Shown: positions 1 through 6,460 of the stretch, one piece after another
How the letters are laid out: each line of letters opens with the position of its first letter
How positions within the stretch are numbered: position 1 is the first letter of the stretch
Assembly: GCA_900551985.1 (NCBI GenBank)
Contig: URYG01000053.1
Location: forward strand, 1 to 16,037
Direction of reading: 5' to 3'
Source of the DNA: an uncultured Prevotella sp.
GTDB lineage: Bacteria; Bacteroidota; Bacteroidia; Bacteroidales; Bacteroidaceae
Length of the DNA: 16,037 nt
The notes under the pieces: generated by a model
What the model was told of the DNA's origin: nothing
The model's database searches: none
The model's input: the letters and a program-made list of their open reading frames with translations, nothing else
Made by a program: the position numbers and the translations under genes

Positions 1-1
1 G

Positions 2-427
2 AAGTCAACGGATGCCTGGGTTATTCAGGTAATAGATGTGATGTCGAAGGGAGATTGCCATCAGTTGGAGAATCTGATGACTTCCTTCTTTGCCAGCATT
101 CCATACAGCCAGCGTCGCAAGGATGATGAGCGAGAGAAGGAGCGCTATTTCCAATACACCTTCTATCTCGTATTGAGAATGATCAGCTGTTTCACGGTGT
201 TCATCGAAAAGCAGCAAAGCGAAGGTAGGGTAGATTGTGTGGTAGAGACTCCGAACTATATCTACATCTTCGAGTTCAAGCGTGATGGTTCGGCAGAGGA
301 AGCCCTGAAGCAGATAGAGGATATGGGCTACGCCAGGGAATATGCGGCAGATGGCAGAAAGATTTATCAGATAGGCTGCAACTTCTCATCGAAGACGGGA
401 ACCATTGATGGGTGGAAAATGAAATAG
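2..427 (+). CDS. PD-(D/E)XK_9-type protein, C-terminal part (5' end outside window)
   Basis: The frame is open from base 2 through to the TAG at 425-427, so this is the 3' end of a longer gene; the ATG at 38 is an internal Met, not a start. The visible 141 residues match the C-terminal nuclease-like domain found after an AAA-ATPase-like module in the very common Bacteroidota PD-(D/E)XK_9 (DUF1703) family. Seen in the sequence: SFFASIPY near the domain start, then GRVDCVVETPNYIYIFEFKRDGS, which supplies the acidic residue (VD) and the E-x-K pair (EFK) of a PD-(D/E)XK fold, then EEALKQI, YAADGRKI and IGCNFSS, all typical of the family. These proteins occur in many copies per genome and their role is not settled. 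The catalytic-looking residues are intact here. The AAA module cannot be judged because it lies upstream of the window. Confidence 0.88.
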   Translation, partial: KSTDAWVIQVIDVMSKGDCHQLENLMTSFFASIPYSQRRKDDEREKERYFQYTFYLVLRMISCFTVFIEKQQSEGRVDCVVETPNYIYIFEFKRDGSAEEALKQIEDMGYAREYAADGRKIYQIGCNFSSKTGTIDGWKMK

Positions 428-621
428 GTGATCTGTAAGAATTTCCCGAAGCTGAGGCGTTATAAAGAACGAGTTTTCTTTACATTAGCTTGGCTGAGAT
501 TCTCGTATTTTCAGACGCTTATTGTTTCTTTGAGAATATCGCAAATATGAAGGAATGTAGTAACTTGCTGGTAATTAGGTATTTGTAATTTCTTGACAAG
601 AAGATGCCGTTGAGGAAAATC

Positions 622-729
622 TATAGTTGTACGACTATAACCCCTATAGTTGTACAACTATAACTCTACAGTTGTACAACCATAGCATGTATAGTCGTAC
701 AACTGTAACTTTATAGTCGTACAACTATA
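622..729. repeat. Array of five 18-bp palindromes, alternating 23/22-bp spacing
   Basis: Five copies of an 18-bp near-palindrome, consensus TATAGTYGTACRACTATA, have cores at 622-639, 645-662, 667-684, 690-707 and 712-729. The spacers are 5, 4, 5 and 4 bases, so the starts step by 23, 22, 23 and 22. Copy 2 is a perfect palindrome. Copy 1 is the exact reverse complement of copy 5. Differences within copies 3 and 4 are not compensated in the opposite half-site, which argues for a DNA-level element rather than conserved RNA hairpins. The array stands about 300 bases from the nearest start codon, with no gene overlapping it. Function unknown: a protein-binding array or a dispersed genome repeat are both possible. 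Confidence 0.9.
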
Positions 730-855
730 GGTCTTGTTCTTAATATAGAGCAGAAAACAAGGATTTCCGACCTCTCATTCCCCTTATTTTTATCGCTAGA
801 TTCAAAAAATGTAGGTATATGAATTTTGAGTATAAATTTTGACGGGAGGTTGGGT

Positions 856-918
856 ATTCTCCTTTCACACTTAATAAGTTGATTATCTGAGATGAAGGTT
901 GGGTTGTGAAAGGAGAAT
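856..918. repeat. 14-bp perfect inverted repeat with a preceding 9-bp direct repeat
   Basis: ATTCTCCTTTCACA at 856-869 is the exact reverse complement of TGTGAAAGGAGAAT at 905-918, with a 35-base loop. Each arm is directly preceded by the same 9 bases, AGGTTGGGT (847-855 and 896-904). The direct repeats lie before each arm rather than outside both, so this is not a standard inverted-repeat element with target duplication. There is no T run after the right arm, so it is not an obvious terminator. It could be a recombination site, an operator pair or an element remnant. Confidence 0.6.
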
Positions 919-974
919 AGAAACGAATTTAAAATGATATTTTGTGGGATGAATTGCAAAAACATGGCAAAAAG

Positions 975-1006
975 TTTGGAAGATACCAGATATTTTCTTA
1001 TATTTG
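975..1006 (+). promoter_or_regulatory. Bacteroidota-type promoter for the nucleotidyltransferase gene
   Basis: TTTG at 975-978 and TATATTTG at 999-1006 fit the Bacteroidota -33/-7 pattern (TTTG, about 19-20 bases, TAnnTTTG), with 20 bases between them. The start codon follows 23 bases later at 1030, so the predicted leader is very short. The inverted repeat at 856-918 lies upstream of the -33 element. Confidence 0.6.
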
Positions 1007-1029
1007 CACTGTCTTAAAAGATAAGTGTT

Positions 1030-1329
1030 ATGAGAACAGTTCAAGATTATATAGCAATAATTAGGCAAAACAGTTCCAAAATTACGAAAGATTTTGGAAT
1101 CAAGACCTTGCGCATTTTTGGTTCCGTATCACGAAATGAGCAAACAGAGCAAAGCGATTTGGATATTTGTGTAGAAACAGAAACTCCTAATCCATTTTTA
1201 TTGGCCGACTTGAAAGAGTTCTTAGAGGACTTGTTTAAGTGCTCAGTTGATGTAGTGCGTATTCACAAAAACATGAATCCTTTCTTTAAATCAAGAATAG
1301 AACGTGATGGAATCTATGCAATATCATAG
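1030..1329 (+). CDS. MntA-like nucleotidyltransferase domain protein (orphan antitoxin-type)
   Basis: This 99-residue protein has the minimal nucleotidyltransferase (MNT) fold: G31-S32 followed by D43-x-D45 (GSVSRNEQTEQSDLD), with a third acidic residue at D74 (CSVDVV), the set used to bind Mg-nucleotide. In the family, such small MNT proteins (MntA) usually pair with a HEPN toxin (HepT) and AMPylate it to silence it. The length and the closing FKSRIERDGIYAI are typical of the full-length form. Oddly, no HEPN-type gene follows: the next gene, 46 bases on, is HicB-like, and the preceding 602 bases hold no gene. It may therefore be an orphan antitoxin, perhaps defending against a HepT elsewhere, or a leftover of a lost module. 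Its promoter is well placed at 975-1006. Local base composition is AT-richer than in the asd-viaA operon, which fits an accessory gene. Confidence 0.85.
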   Translation: MRTVQDYIAIIRQNSSKITKDFGIKTLRIFGSVSRNEQTEQSDLDICVETETPNPFLLADLKEFLEDLFKCSVDVVRIHKNMNPFFKSRIERDGIYAIS

Positions 1330-1375
1330 CTCATCATTATTTTGAGGTTGACGAGTGATAATTTTAAAGTAGTAT

Positions 1376-1609
1376 ATGATGGAAAAGATTATTGTTAATG
1401 TTGCGTGGTGCGATAAGAATTATGGCGGCTCACTTGGTAGTAATGTACCAGGAGCGGTGGTTTTTACAGCACCAATCTTTGAAGCTTTGCAAAAAGAAGC
1501 AAAGGAATGTCTGAAGTTTCATATTGAAGGCCTTGTGGAAAATGGAGAAGATGTTCCCGAATGGATGAAGAATGGCGATTATGAGTTTGTGTATAATATT
1601 ATAAGGTAA
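1376..1609 (+). CDS. HicB-like antitoxin N-terminal domain, C-terminally short
   Basis: The 77 residues read IIVNVAWCDKNYGGSLGSN, VPGAVVFTAPIFEALQKEAKECLKFHIEG and DVPEWMKNGDYEFVY. This is the partly degraded RNase-H-like fold of HicB-family antitoxins in the version common in Bacteroidales (CDKNYGASL, NVPGAVV, ESLKFHIEG, GDYEF). In that version I would expect a further 50-60 residues with a helix-turn-helix after YEFVY. Here the frame ends in TAA right after IIR, and the following sequence is AT-rich with no sign of the missing domain in another frame. No HicA-type toxin gene is adjacent on either strand. The start could be either of two consecutive ATGs (1376 or 1379). It may be a truncated remnant or a stand-alone HicB domain. 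I see no promoter match between it and the nucleotidyltransferase gene, so the two may be co-transcribed. Confidence 0.72.
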   Translation: MMEKIIVNVAWCDKNYGGSLGSNVPGAVVFTAPIFEALQKEAKECLKFHIEGLVENGEDVPEWMKNGDYEFVYNIIR

Positions 1610-1716
1610 GATCAGAATTGCAACTATTTTTCTCCATTTTCTTGTATTTTCTTGCAGAAAAGTAAGCAAAAAAGATAAAATTGCAGCAAAAAGCAATAAT
1701 TTTTGGGAATTTATGC

Positions 1717-1745
1717 TTGATATTGTAGAAAAAGTCTTAACTTTG
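1717..1745 (+). promoter_or_regulatory. Bacteroidota-type promoter for the asd operon
   Basis: TTG at 1717-1719 and TAACTTTG at 1738-1745 are separated by 18 bases, close to the Bacteroidota -33/-7 arrangement. The start codon of asd is 89 bases downstream of the -7 element, giving a leader of about 80 bases. No further TAnnTTTG match is seen between the genes up to 6374, so this is the best candidate promoter for the four-gene operon. Confidence 0.6.
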
Positions 1746-1834
1746 CAGCGGATTTGAGAGGATAAGCCTTTTTGGCATCCCTTCTTTTCCATAAGATTCA
1801 CTTATAACAACTTTATAAATTAAAAGATTCGATT

Positions 1835-2848
1835 ATGAAAGTAGCAATTGTTGGTGCAAGTGGCGCAGTAGGACAGGAATTCCTGCGTATCCTTGCTGAG
1901 AGAAATTTCCCTATGGATGATTTGGTGTTGTTTGGTTCTGAGCGTTCTGCCGGACGAAAATACAACTTCAAGGGAAAGGACTATGAGGTCAAACTTTTGC
2001 AGCATAACGATGACTTTAAAGATGTCGATATCGCCTTTACATCTGCTGGTGGCGGCACTTCAGAGGAGTTTGCCGAGACTATCACCAAGTATGGTGCCGT
2101 GATGATTGATAACTCTAGCGCATTCCGTATGTGCGACGACGTGCCTCTGGTTGTGCCTGAGGTAAATGCCGAGGATGCCTTGAACCGCCCTCGTAACATC
2201 ATCGCCAACCCTAACTGTACCACCATCATGATGGTAGTAGTGTTGAAGCCTATCGATGACTTAAGCCATATCAAGAAGATTCATATCTCTTCTTATCAGA
2301 GTGCTTCAGGTGCTGGTGCTGCAGCCATGGCTGAACTTGAGCAGCAGTATAAGGATATCCTCGAGACTGGTAAGACTGAGCATATCAATAAGTTCCCTCA
2401 TCAGTTGGCATATAATGTCATCCCACAGATTGACAAGATGACTCCTAACGATTACACCAAGGAGGAGATGAAGATGTATAACGAGACCCGCAAGATCATG
2501 CACTCTGATGTTCGCACCAGTGCTACCTGCGTTCGCGTTTCTTCTCTCCGCTCTCACTCTGAGAGTGTTTGGTTCGAGACAGAGAAGCCATTGGCAGTAG
2601 AGGACATCCGCAAGGCTTTGGAGGCTGCTCCAGGCGTAACTGTAAAGGATGATGCCCAGAACTACGTTTATCCAATGCCATTGGAGAGCGCCGGTAAGGA
2701 CGATGTTTATGTAGGTCGTATCCGCAAGGATTTGGCTGATGACAATGGTAACACATTGTGGTTGACCGGCGACCAGATTCGTAAGGGTGCTGCCCTGAAC
2801 GCAGTTCAGATTGCTGAGTACTTGATTAAGGTGGGCAACGTAAAGTAA
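1835..2848 (+). CDS. asd: Aspartate-semialdehyde dehydrogenase
   Basis: This enzyme reduces aspartyl-phosphate to aspartate semialdehyde with NADPH, the branch point towards lysine/diaminopimelate, threonine and methionine; it is cytoplasmic. The 337-residue length is normal. The N-terminus carries the dinucleotide-binding loop VAIVGASGAVGQEF (residues 3-16), the catalytic Cys128 lies in NPNCTT, SSYQSASGAG (152-161) is the conserved substrate/cofactor segment, and the active-site His241 lies in RSHSES. The ATG at 1835 gives the glycine loop immediately, as usual for the family. The next gene starts 4 bases after the stop, so asd heads an operon with the RavA-like ATPase, a pairing with no obvious metabolic logic. 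The promoter at 1717-1745 and an AT-rich leader of about 80 bases precede it. Identification is secure. Confidence 0.97.
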   Translation: MKVAIVGASGAVGQEFLRILAERNFPMDDLVLFGSERSAGRKYNFKGKDYEVKLLQHNDDFKDVDIAFTSAGGGTSEEFAETITKYGAVMIDNSSAFRMCDDVPLVVPEVNAEDALNRPRNIIANPNCTTIMMVVVLKPIDDLSHIKKIHISSYQSASGAGAAAMAELEQQYKDILETGKTEHINKFPHQLAYNVIPQIDKMTPNDYTKEEMKMYNETRKIMHSDVRTSATCVRVSSLRSHSESVWFETEKPLAVEDIRKALEAAPGVTVKDDAQNYVYPMPLESAGKDDVYVGRIRKDLADDNGNTLWLTGDQIRKGAALNAVQIAEYLIKVGNVK

Positions 2849-2852
2849 TTAC

Positions 2853-4169
2853 ATGCTGGAAAGATTCAAACTTTTGCTCCAGGAGATGAACCGGGGCATT
2901 TATGAAAAAAATACTGAAATTTCGCTCTCGCTTCTTGCCGCTCTGGCAGGCGAGAGCGTTATTCTTTTAGGACCTCCGGGTGTGGCGAAGAGTATGGTAG
3001 CCAGACAGTTGAAGACGGCGTTCAGGGATGCTCAGAGTTTTGAGTATCTGATGTCTCGATTCTCTACACCCGATGAAATCTTCGGTCCGGTGAGTATTCA
3101 GAAACTGAAGACTTCGGATACTTACGAGCGTGCGGTGGAGGGGTATCTTCCTACTGCCGATGTGGTTTTTCTGGATGAAATCTGGAAGGCGGGACCTGCT
3201 ATCCAGAACACGCTCCTCACGGTGATTAACGAGAAAATCTTCAGAAATGGCAATCGCGAAATGCATCTTCCTCTGAAACTTCTCGTGGCGGCTAGTAATG
3301 AGCTGCCGGCTAAGGGAGAAGGATTGGAGGCGCTTTGGGACCGATTCGTGATTAGAATAGAGAGCCGACCGATTAAGCTGGAGAAGAACTTCAGGGCGAT
3401 GCTGCTGGATTCTAATGAGTCTCACACGGATCTCACAGATTCCACGGATGAGGCTAATGCTATGTCCAAGAAGTCTTCTGTAAAGCAAACGCCAATGGGA
3501 GTAGAAACATCAGAAAGAGATTTGTTTATTTCTGAGAGTACAAAGAAAAAATCTGTGAGATCTGTGAAATCCGTGTGCGATATAAGAATATCCCCTAAGG
3601 AATATGTCGAGTGGTCGAATCAAATCTGTGGGATAGGAGTGAGCGAGGCGGTGCTCGATGCGATTTCCGCCATCCGTAAATCTCTGAGAGCCGTGAATGT
3701 GGATGAGGCTGCCGAGCGCAGAAACATCTATGTGAGCGACCGCCGATGGAAGAATATCGTCCGCCTGCTCCGCACTTCTGCCTTCATGCAGGATCGGGAA
3801 GAGGTGGATATCTGCGATCTGCTTCCTATCTACCATTGTCTGTGGCAGGAACCGGAAGAGCGGGATGCTATCCGAAGCATCGTGATTCGTGCCCTCTTTT
3901 CTCCTTTCGCAGAAAAACTCGTAGAGATGAAGAATGCCCTTGCCGAGGATATCAAGTATCATCGGGTTCGCAGGAATCCGGATGATGGCAGGGATTATGA
4001 GGGGGAAATAGAAACCCTTTCGGATGGCTTGACTTCGCTGGAAAGGCAGTTGGGCGAGAATCTCTTCGCATCTGCTGATGATAAGGCTGAAATCTCGGCT
4101 TATCTCCGTGATTTCTATAAGGAGTTGGCGTTTACCCGACAGGATACGATGAAACTCTATGAGGTATAG
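2853..4169 (+). CDS. ravA: RavA-like MoxR-family AAA+ ATPase with an in-frame insert
   Basis: This is a MoxR/RavA AAA+ ATPase. Motifs: Walker A GPPGVAKS (40-47), the MSRFSTPDEIFGP segment typical of RavA (68-79), Walker B VVFLDEI with D108/E109, sensor-1 Asn149 (VAASNE), and DRF (163-165) with the probable Arg finger. Residues 246 onward (ISPKEYVEWSNQI) resume the family's lid and C-terminal region (DRRWKNIVRLLRTSAFM). In E. coli, RavA forms hexamers, works with the VWA protein ViaA and has been linked to respiratory Fe-S complexes. Here the ViaA-like gene follows after one small Cys-rich gene. Oddity: residues about 186-245 form a Ser/Thr/Lys-rich stretch (ESHTDLTDSTDE ... KKKSVRSVKSVC) where the family has a short linker; the DNA there is bounded by an inverted repeat (3421-3580). 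The frame is intact, so the protein is probably functional. Start 4 bases after the asd stop suggests co-transcription. The gene symbol is by homology of architecture. Confidence 0.9.
   Translation: MLERFKLLLQEMNRGIYEKNTEISLSLLAALAGESVILLGPPGVAKSMVARQLKTAFRDAQSFEYLMSRFSTPDEIFGPVSIQKLKTSDTYERAVEGYLPTADVVFLDEIWKAGPAIQNTLLTVINEKIFRNGNREMHLPLKLLVAASNELPAKGEGLEALWDRFVIRIESRPIKLEKNFRAMLLDSNESHTDLTDSTDEANAMSKKSSVKQTPMGVETSERDLFISESTKKKSVRSVKSVCDIRISPKEYVEWSNQICGIGVSEAVLDAISAIRKSLRAVNVDEAAERRNIYVSDRRWKNIVRLLRTSAFMQDREEVDICDLLPIYHCLWQEPEERDAIRSIVIRALFSPFAEKLVEMKNALAEDIKYHRVRRNPDDGRDYEGEIETLSDGLTSLERQLGENLFASADDKAEISAYLRDFYKELAFTRQDTMKLYEV
3421..3580. repeat. Imperfect inverted repeat bounding an insert inside the RavA-like gene
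   Basis: The left arm at about 3421-3450 (CTCACACGGATCTCACAGAT and on) and the right arm at about 3551-3580 (ATCTGTGAGATCTGTGAAAT and on) are reverse complements at about 24 of 30 positions, with about 100 bases between them. Each arm is itself built from short repeats of the type CACAGAT / CACGGAT. The translation is low-complexity (SHTDLTDSTDE and KKKSVRSVKSVC). The element sits exactly at the loop between the ATPase core and the lid of the protein and keeps the frame. It resembles a dispersed palindromic repeat that has entered a coding region; I recall similar CCGTG/CTGTG-rich repeats in Prevotella genomes but cannot verify this. Confidence 0.75.
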
Positions 4170-4184
4170 ATGAAACTCTACGAG
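4148..4184 (+). repeat. Tandem duplication across the 3' end of the RavA-like gene
   Basis: GATGAAACTCTATGAG (4148-4163) and GATGAAACTCTACGAG (4169-4184) match at 15 of 16 positions with a 21-bp period. The first copy encodes the final MKLYE of the ATPase before V-stop. The second begins with an ATG at 4170 directly after the TAG stop and would read MKLYEF-stop. It is probably a small slippage duplication of the gene end; the six-codon frame is unlikely to matter on its own. Confidence 0.75.
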
Positions 4185-4239
4185 TTTTAATGGCCTCCTA
4201 TTACTTATACATTATTATATATAGAAGACTCAAAACATT

Positions 4240-4737
4240 ATGAACGAACAGAAAATCTTGTCTCCTGAATTGGAGACGCGTGTTCACCAGGCGGTGGAGA
4301 ACTTTATGCAGGGCTATGGCTGTTGCCAGTCGGTGGTGGCTGCCTTTGCCGATTTATATGGTCTTGATGATGAGATGGCGAAGCGCATTGGTGCCGGCTT
4401 CGGTGGTGGAGTAGGCAGAATGAGAATGATGTGCGGAGCTGTTTCGGGCATCGTTGTGCTCGTTGGCTTGGATTGCGGACAGACCGAGGGGGATGACCGC
4501 GAGGGTAAATCTGCATGCTACAAGGTGGTGCAGGATTTGTTAGCCAAATCGAAGGAGCAGAATGGCAGCATCATCTGTGCCGAGATTCTGGGCTTGAAGG
4601 GCCATGAGAAGGCGCAATCCAGCTATGTGGCTTCGGCAAGAACGGCAGAATACTACAAGTCTCGCCCTTGCGCTGCCAAAGTGGAGAGTGCTGCAAGAAT
4701 CTTCGCAGAATATCTGATGGAGAAAGAGAAGGCTTAA
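4240..4737 (+). CDS. C_GCAxxG_C_C family putative redox protein
   Basis: This 165-residue protein belongs to the C_GCAxxG_C_C family of putative redox-active proteins with conserved cysteines, often encoded near oxidoreductases or transporters. Seen here: YGCCQSVV (Cys28, Cys29), the glycine-rich RIGAGFGGGVGRMRMMCGAVSG with the CGAxxG motif at Cys65, then Cys79 (GLDCG), Cys93, Cys113 and Cys144. There is no signal peptide, so it should be cytoplasmic. The gene lies between the RavA-like ATPase (70 bases after its stop) and the ViaA-like gene (56 bases before its start), in the same direction and without a visible promoter of its own, so it is probably part of the same transcript. Since RavA-ViaA has been tied to Fe-S respiratory enzymes in E. 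coli, a thiol or Fe-S role in that system is a reasonable inference, not something the sequence proves. Biochemical activity of the family is unknown to me. Confidence 0.88.
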   Translation: MNEQKILSPELETRVHQAVENFMQGYGCCQSVVAAFADLYGLDDEMAKRIGAGFGGGVGRMRMMCGAVSGIVVLVGLDCGQTEGDDREGKSACYKVVQDLLAKSKEQNGSIICAEILGLKGHEKAQSSYVASARTAEYYKSRPCAAKVESAARIFAEYLMEKEKA

Positions 4738-4760
4738 TCTTCCTATAATATATAAGAAGC

Positions 4761-4781
4761 TTTTTACCAGTTTGGTAAAAA
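4761..4781 (+). other. Small AT-rich hairpin before the ViaA-like gene
   Basis: TTTTTACCA (4761-4769) and TGGTAAAAA (4773-4781) form a perfect 9-bp stem with a 3-base loop, 12 bases before the ATG at 4794. There is no T run after it, so it is a poor terminator; it could tune transcript stability or translation of the downstream gene, or be chance. Confidence 0.4.
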
Positions 4782-4793
4782 ATATCGAATAAG

Positions 4794-6374
4794 ATGAAAT
4801 TCCAGAATAACAAGGACTTGGCGGAAGCGCAGTATTACTTGAAGATGCTTGACGATTTCTGCAAGTCGGGGCAGGTGAAGATTCCTGATCCGACAGGCAC
4901 CGCCATGCCTTGGGATTTGAAGGAAGACCCGCTGAAAGATTATCTGATTCATCTCTTTACCCTGAAAGTGACGATTCCGGAAACTGGTGAAGAGGTGCAG
5001 AAATTCATGCGCCAGGTGGTGAATAGCAAGATCAAGAGCAAGGTATTCTATGATTGTGTGGGAAAGTTTATCGTGGAATGCGTTCATCACATGCGATTCC
5101 AGCGCCAGCGTGCCTGGACCGAAAGTCATCGGGCTGATGATGTGCTCGACTGGACTCCCTTCAAGCGGATGGATGAGCAGGTGTGGCTTCCGCTCATCGA
5201 CCAGTTGGAGCAGGAACACCGGGAGGATGGATTTGATAAAGCCTTCTTCCTGAAACTGATGGCCGGCAATGGTGCTTCGAAACCCGAAAACTGGGAGCGA
5301 CTGGTAAGAGACTGGAAGGTGTGCATCGACCATCAGGTACTGAACAAACTGAAGGATTTTATTTCTCTCCGTCAGAATAACTTCGAAACGGGATTGATTC
5401 GCATGATGGACCAGATAACCCGCAATATGAAGACGAAGGGCGTTTCGGAGCAGCGAGCCGTGCAAGCCTGGGAACTGATGACGAACGGATGGACGGAAAC
5501 GGAGTTTGAACGTCGCCTGAACCAGGTGAAGATTCAGGATCAATATCCGGAAATCAAGGAGATTGTGGCGAAGATGGGTCGTGTGGCAGATGCCAACGGC
5601 AAAGATAGGCTTACCATCGCTTCGGGGGTGGAGATGAAGATGGAGCATTCCGCAGGAAGCGACATCGAAGGCATTACCGTGGGCGATGATCTCAACTCGC
5701 TTCTTCCGCTGGAGTTGGCGCAATACAGCGATGAGGATATGGAGGGGCTTTTTATCTATAAGTATCGAACCCGCAGGCTCCAGACTTTCCGTTATAAGAG
5801 CGAAATGTCGAAGCCATCCCGCAAACTCGGCTTTACCCATGCTTCCCGAAAGGGTCCGATGATAGTCTGCCTGGATACTTCGGCGAGTATGTATGGAACT
5901 CCTGAAAGGATTTCTTCTACGCTCATTTCTCTGTTGGAAGAAACGGCAGAGGATTTGGAGCGTGATTGCTTTCTGATAGATTTCTCCGTGAGTACCCGTG
6001 CCATCGATTTGATGGCGAAGCGGAAGGCGGAGCGGTTGAAGAGAATTGGAATCACGGTTGTGGAAGCTAATGAATCAACCCATCTGCCTTTTATAGGCGG
6101 TGGAACTTCGGCAAAGAAGATGATGAACCAGATGTTTGATTTGCTGGATAACGATGGTCTGCATTATGTGAATGCCGATGTGCTTTGGATTACGGATTTC
6201 CTGATTCCGAATCCGCCGCAGCAGATGTTGGCGAGGTTCAAAGAGTATAAGGAAACGGGCACCAGGTTTTATGGCATCCGGATAGTTCGGGATGATGACA
6301 AGGAGCCGAATGAATGGAAGGATTATTTCAACCGGATTTACACCATTAAGTATAGACCATTGAGGAGGTATTAG
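4794..6374 (+). CDS. viaA: ViaA-like VWA-domain protein
   Basis: The 526-residue protein has a long helical N-terminal part (about 1-340) and a C-terminal von Willebrand factor A domain beginning at MIVCLDTSASM. The metal-ion-dependent adhesion site is complete: D361-T-S363-A-S365, Thr438 in GGGTSAKK, and Asp468 in WITDF. In E. coli ViaA is the VWA partner of the RavA ATPase and binds it through its N-terminal region; the same pairing is encoded here with one gene between. No signal peptide is present, so it acts in the cytoplasm or at the inner face of the membrane. It is somewhat longer than I recall for E. coli ViaA. It is the last gene of the asd operon; a strong hairpin terminator follows 15 bases after the stop. 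An alternative name would be generic VWA-domain protein, but context and architecture favour ViaA. Confidence 0.88.
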   Translation: MKFQNNKDLAEAQYYLKMLDDFCKSGQVKIPDPTGTAMPWDLKEDPLKDYLIHLFTLKVTIPETGEEVQKFMRQVVNSKIKSKVFYDCVGKFIVECVHHMRFQRQRAWTESHRADDVLDWTPFKRMDEQVWLPLIDQLEQEHREDGFDKAFFLKLMAGNGASKPENWERLVRDWKVCIDHQVLNKLKDFISLRQNNFETGLIRMMDQITRNMKTKGVSEQRAVQAWELMTNGWTETEFERRLNQVKIQDQYPEIKEIVAKMGRVADANGKDRLTIASGVEMKMEHSAGSDIEGITVGDDLNSLLPLELAQYSDEDMEGLFIYKYRTRRLQTFRYKSEMSKPSRKLGFTHASRKGPMIVCLDTSASMYGTPERISSTLISLLEETAEDLERDCFLIDFSVSTRAIDLMAKRKAERLKRIGITVVEANESTHLPFIGGGTSAKKMMNQMFDLLDNDGLHYVNADVLWITDFLIPNPPQQMLARFKEYKETGTRFYGIRIVRDDDKEPNEWKDYFNRIYTIKYRPLRRY

Positions 6375-6388
6375 AAAGATAGTGCATG

Positions 6389-6439
6389 GAAAGAGGGTGT
6401 TTCAATAAGTCTAAATCGACTTGTGAAACACCCTCTTTC
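6389..6439. terminator. Bidirectional terminator hairpin between convergent genes
   Basis: GAAAGAGGGTGTTTCA (6389-6404) pairs perfectly with TGAAACACCCTCTTTC (6424-6439), and AAGTC/GACTT (6407-6411, 6418-6422) extends the stem inward. The right arm is followed by TATATTTTT. It lies between the end of the ViaA-like gene and the stop of the convergent GH2 gene, so it probably ends both transcripts. Confidence 0.85.
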
Positions 6440-6460
6440 TATATTTTTGCAAGACGCAAA

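Larger units (their letters stand above)
428..1029. other. 602-base intergenic region, no gene
   Basis: I see no credible coding frame here; the short reading frames on the minus strand look non-coding (rich in Phe, Ile, Leu and Ser, no recognisable motif, overlapping the repeats). It holds a weak AT hairpin just after the first gene (arms 463-469 and 476-482, no following T run), a small palindrome TTCTTG-A-CAAGAA at 590-602, the five-unit palindrome array at 622-729, a separate inverted repeat at 856-918, and a Bacteroidota-type promoter at 975-1006 for the nucleotidyltransferase gene. Confidence 0.6.

Noticed and set aside
622..729. CRISPR array
   Set aside because: The repeated unit is an 18-bp palindrome with spacers of only 4-5 bases and no cas genes are nearby, so it is not a CRISPR array.
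711..1068. Minus-strand reading frames of 84 and 61 codons in the first intergenic region
   Set aside because: They overlap the repeat array, the inverted repeat and the promoter, their products have no motif, and composition reflects AT-rich non-coding DNA.
4764..5840. 358-codon open frame on the minus strand opposite the ViaA-like gene
   Set aside because: The plus strand encodes a VWA protein with a full MIDAS motif; the minus product is a His/Leu-rich shadow.
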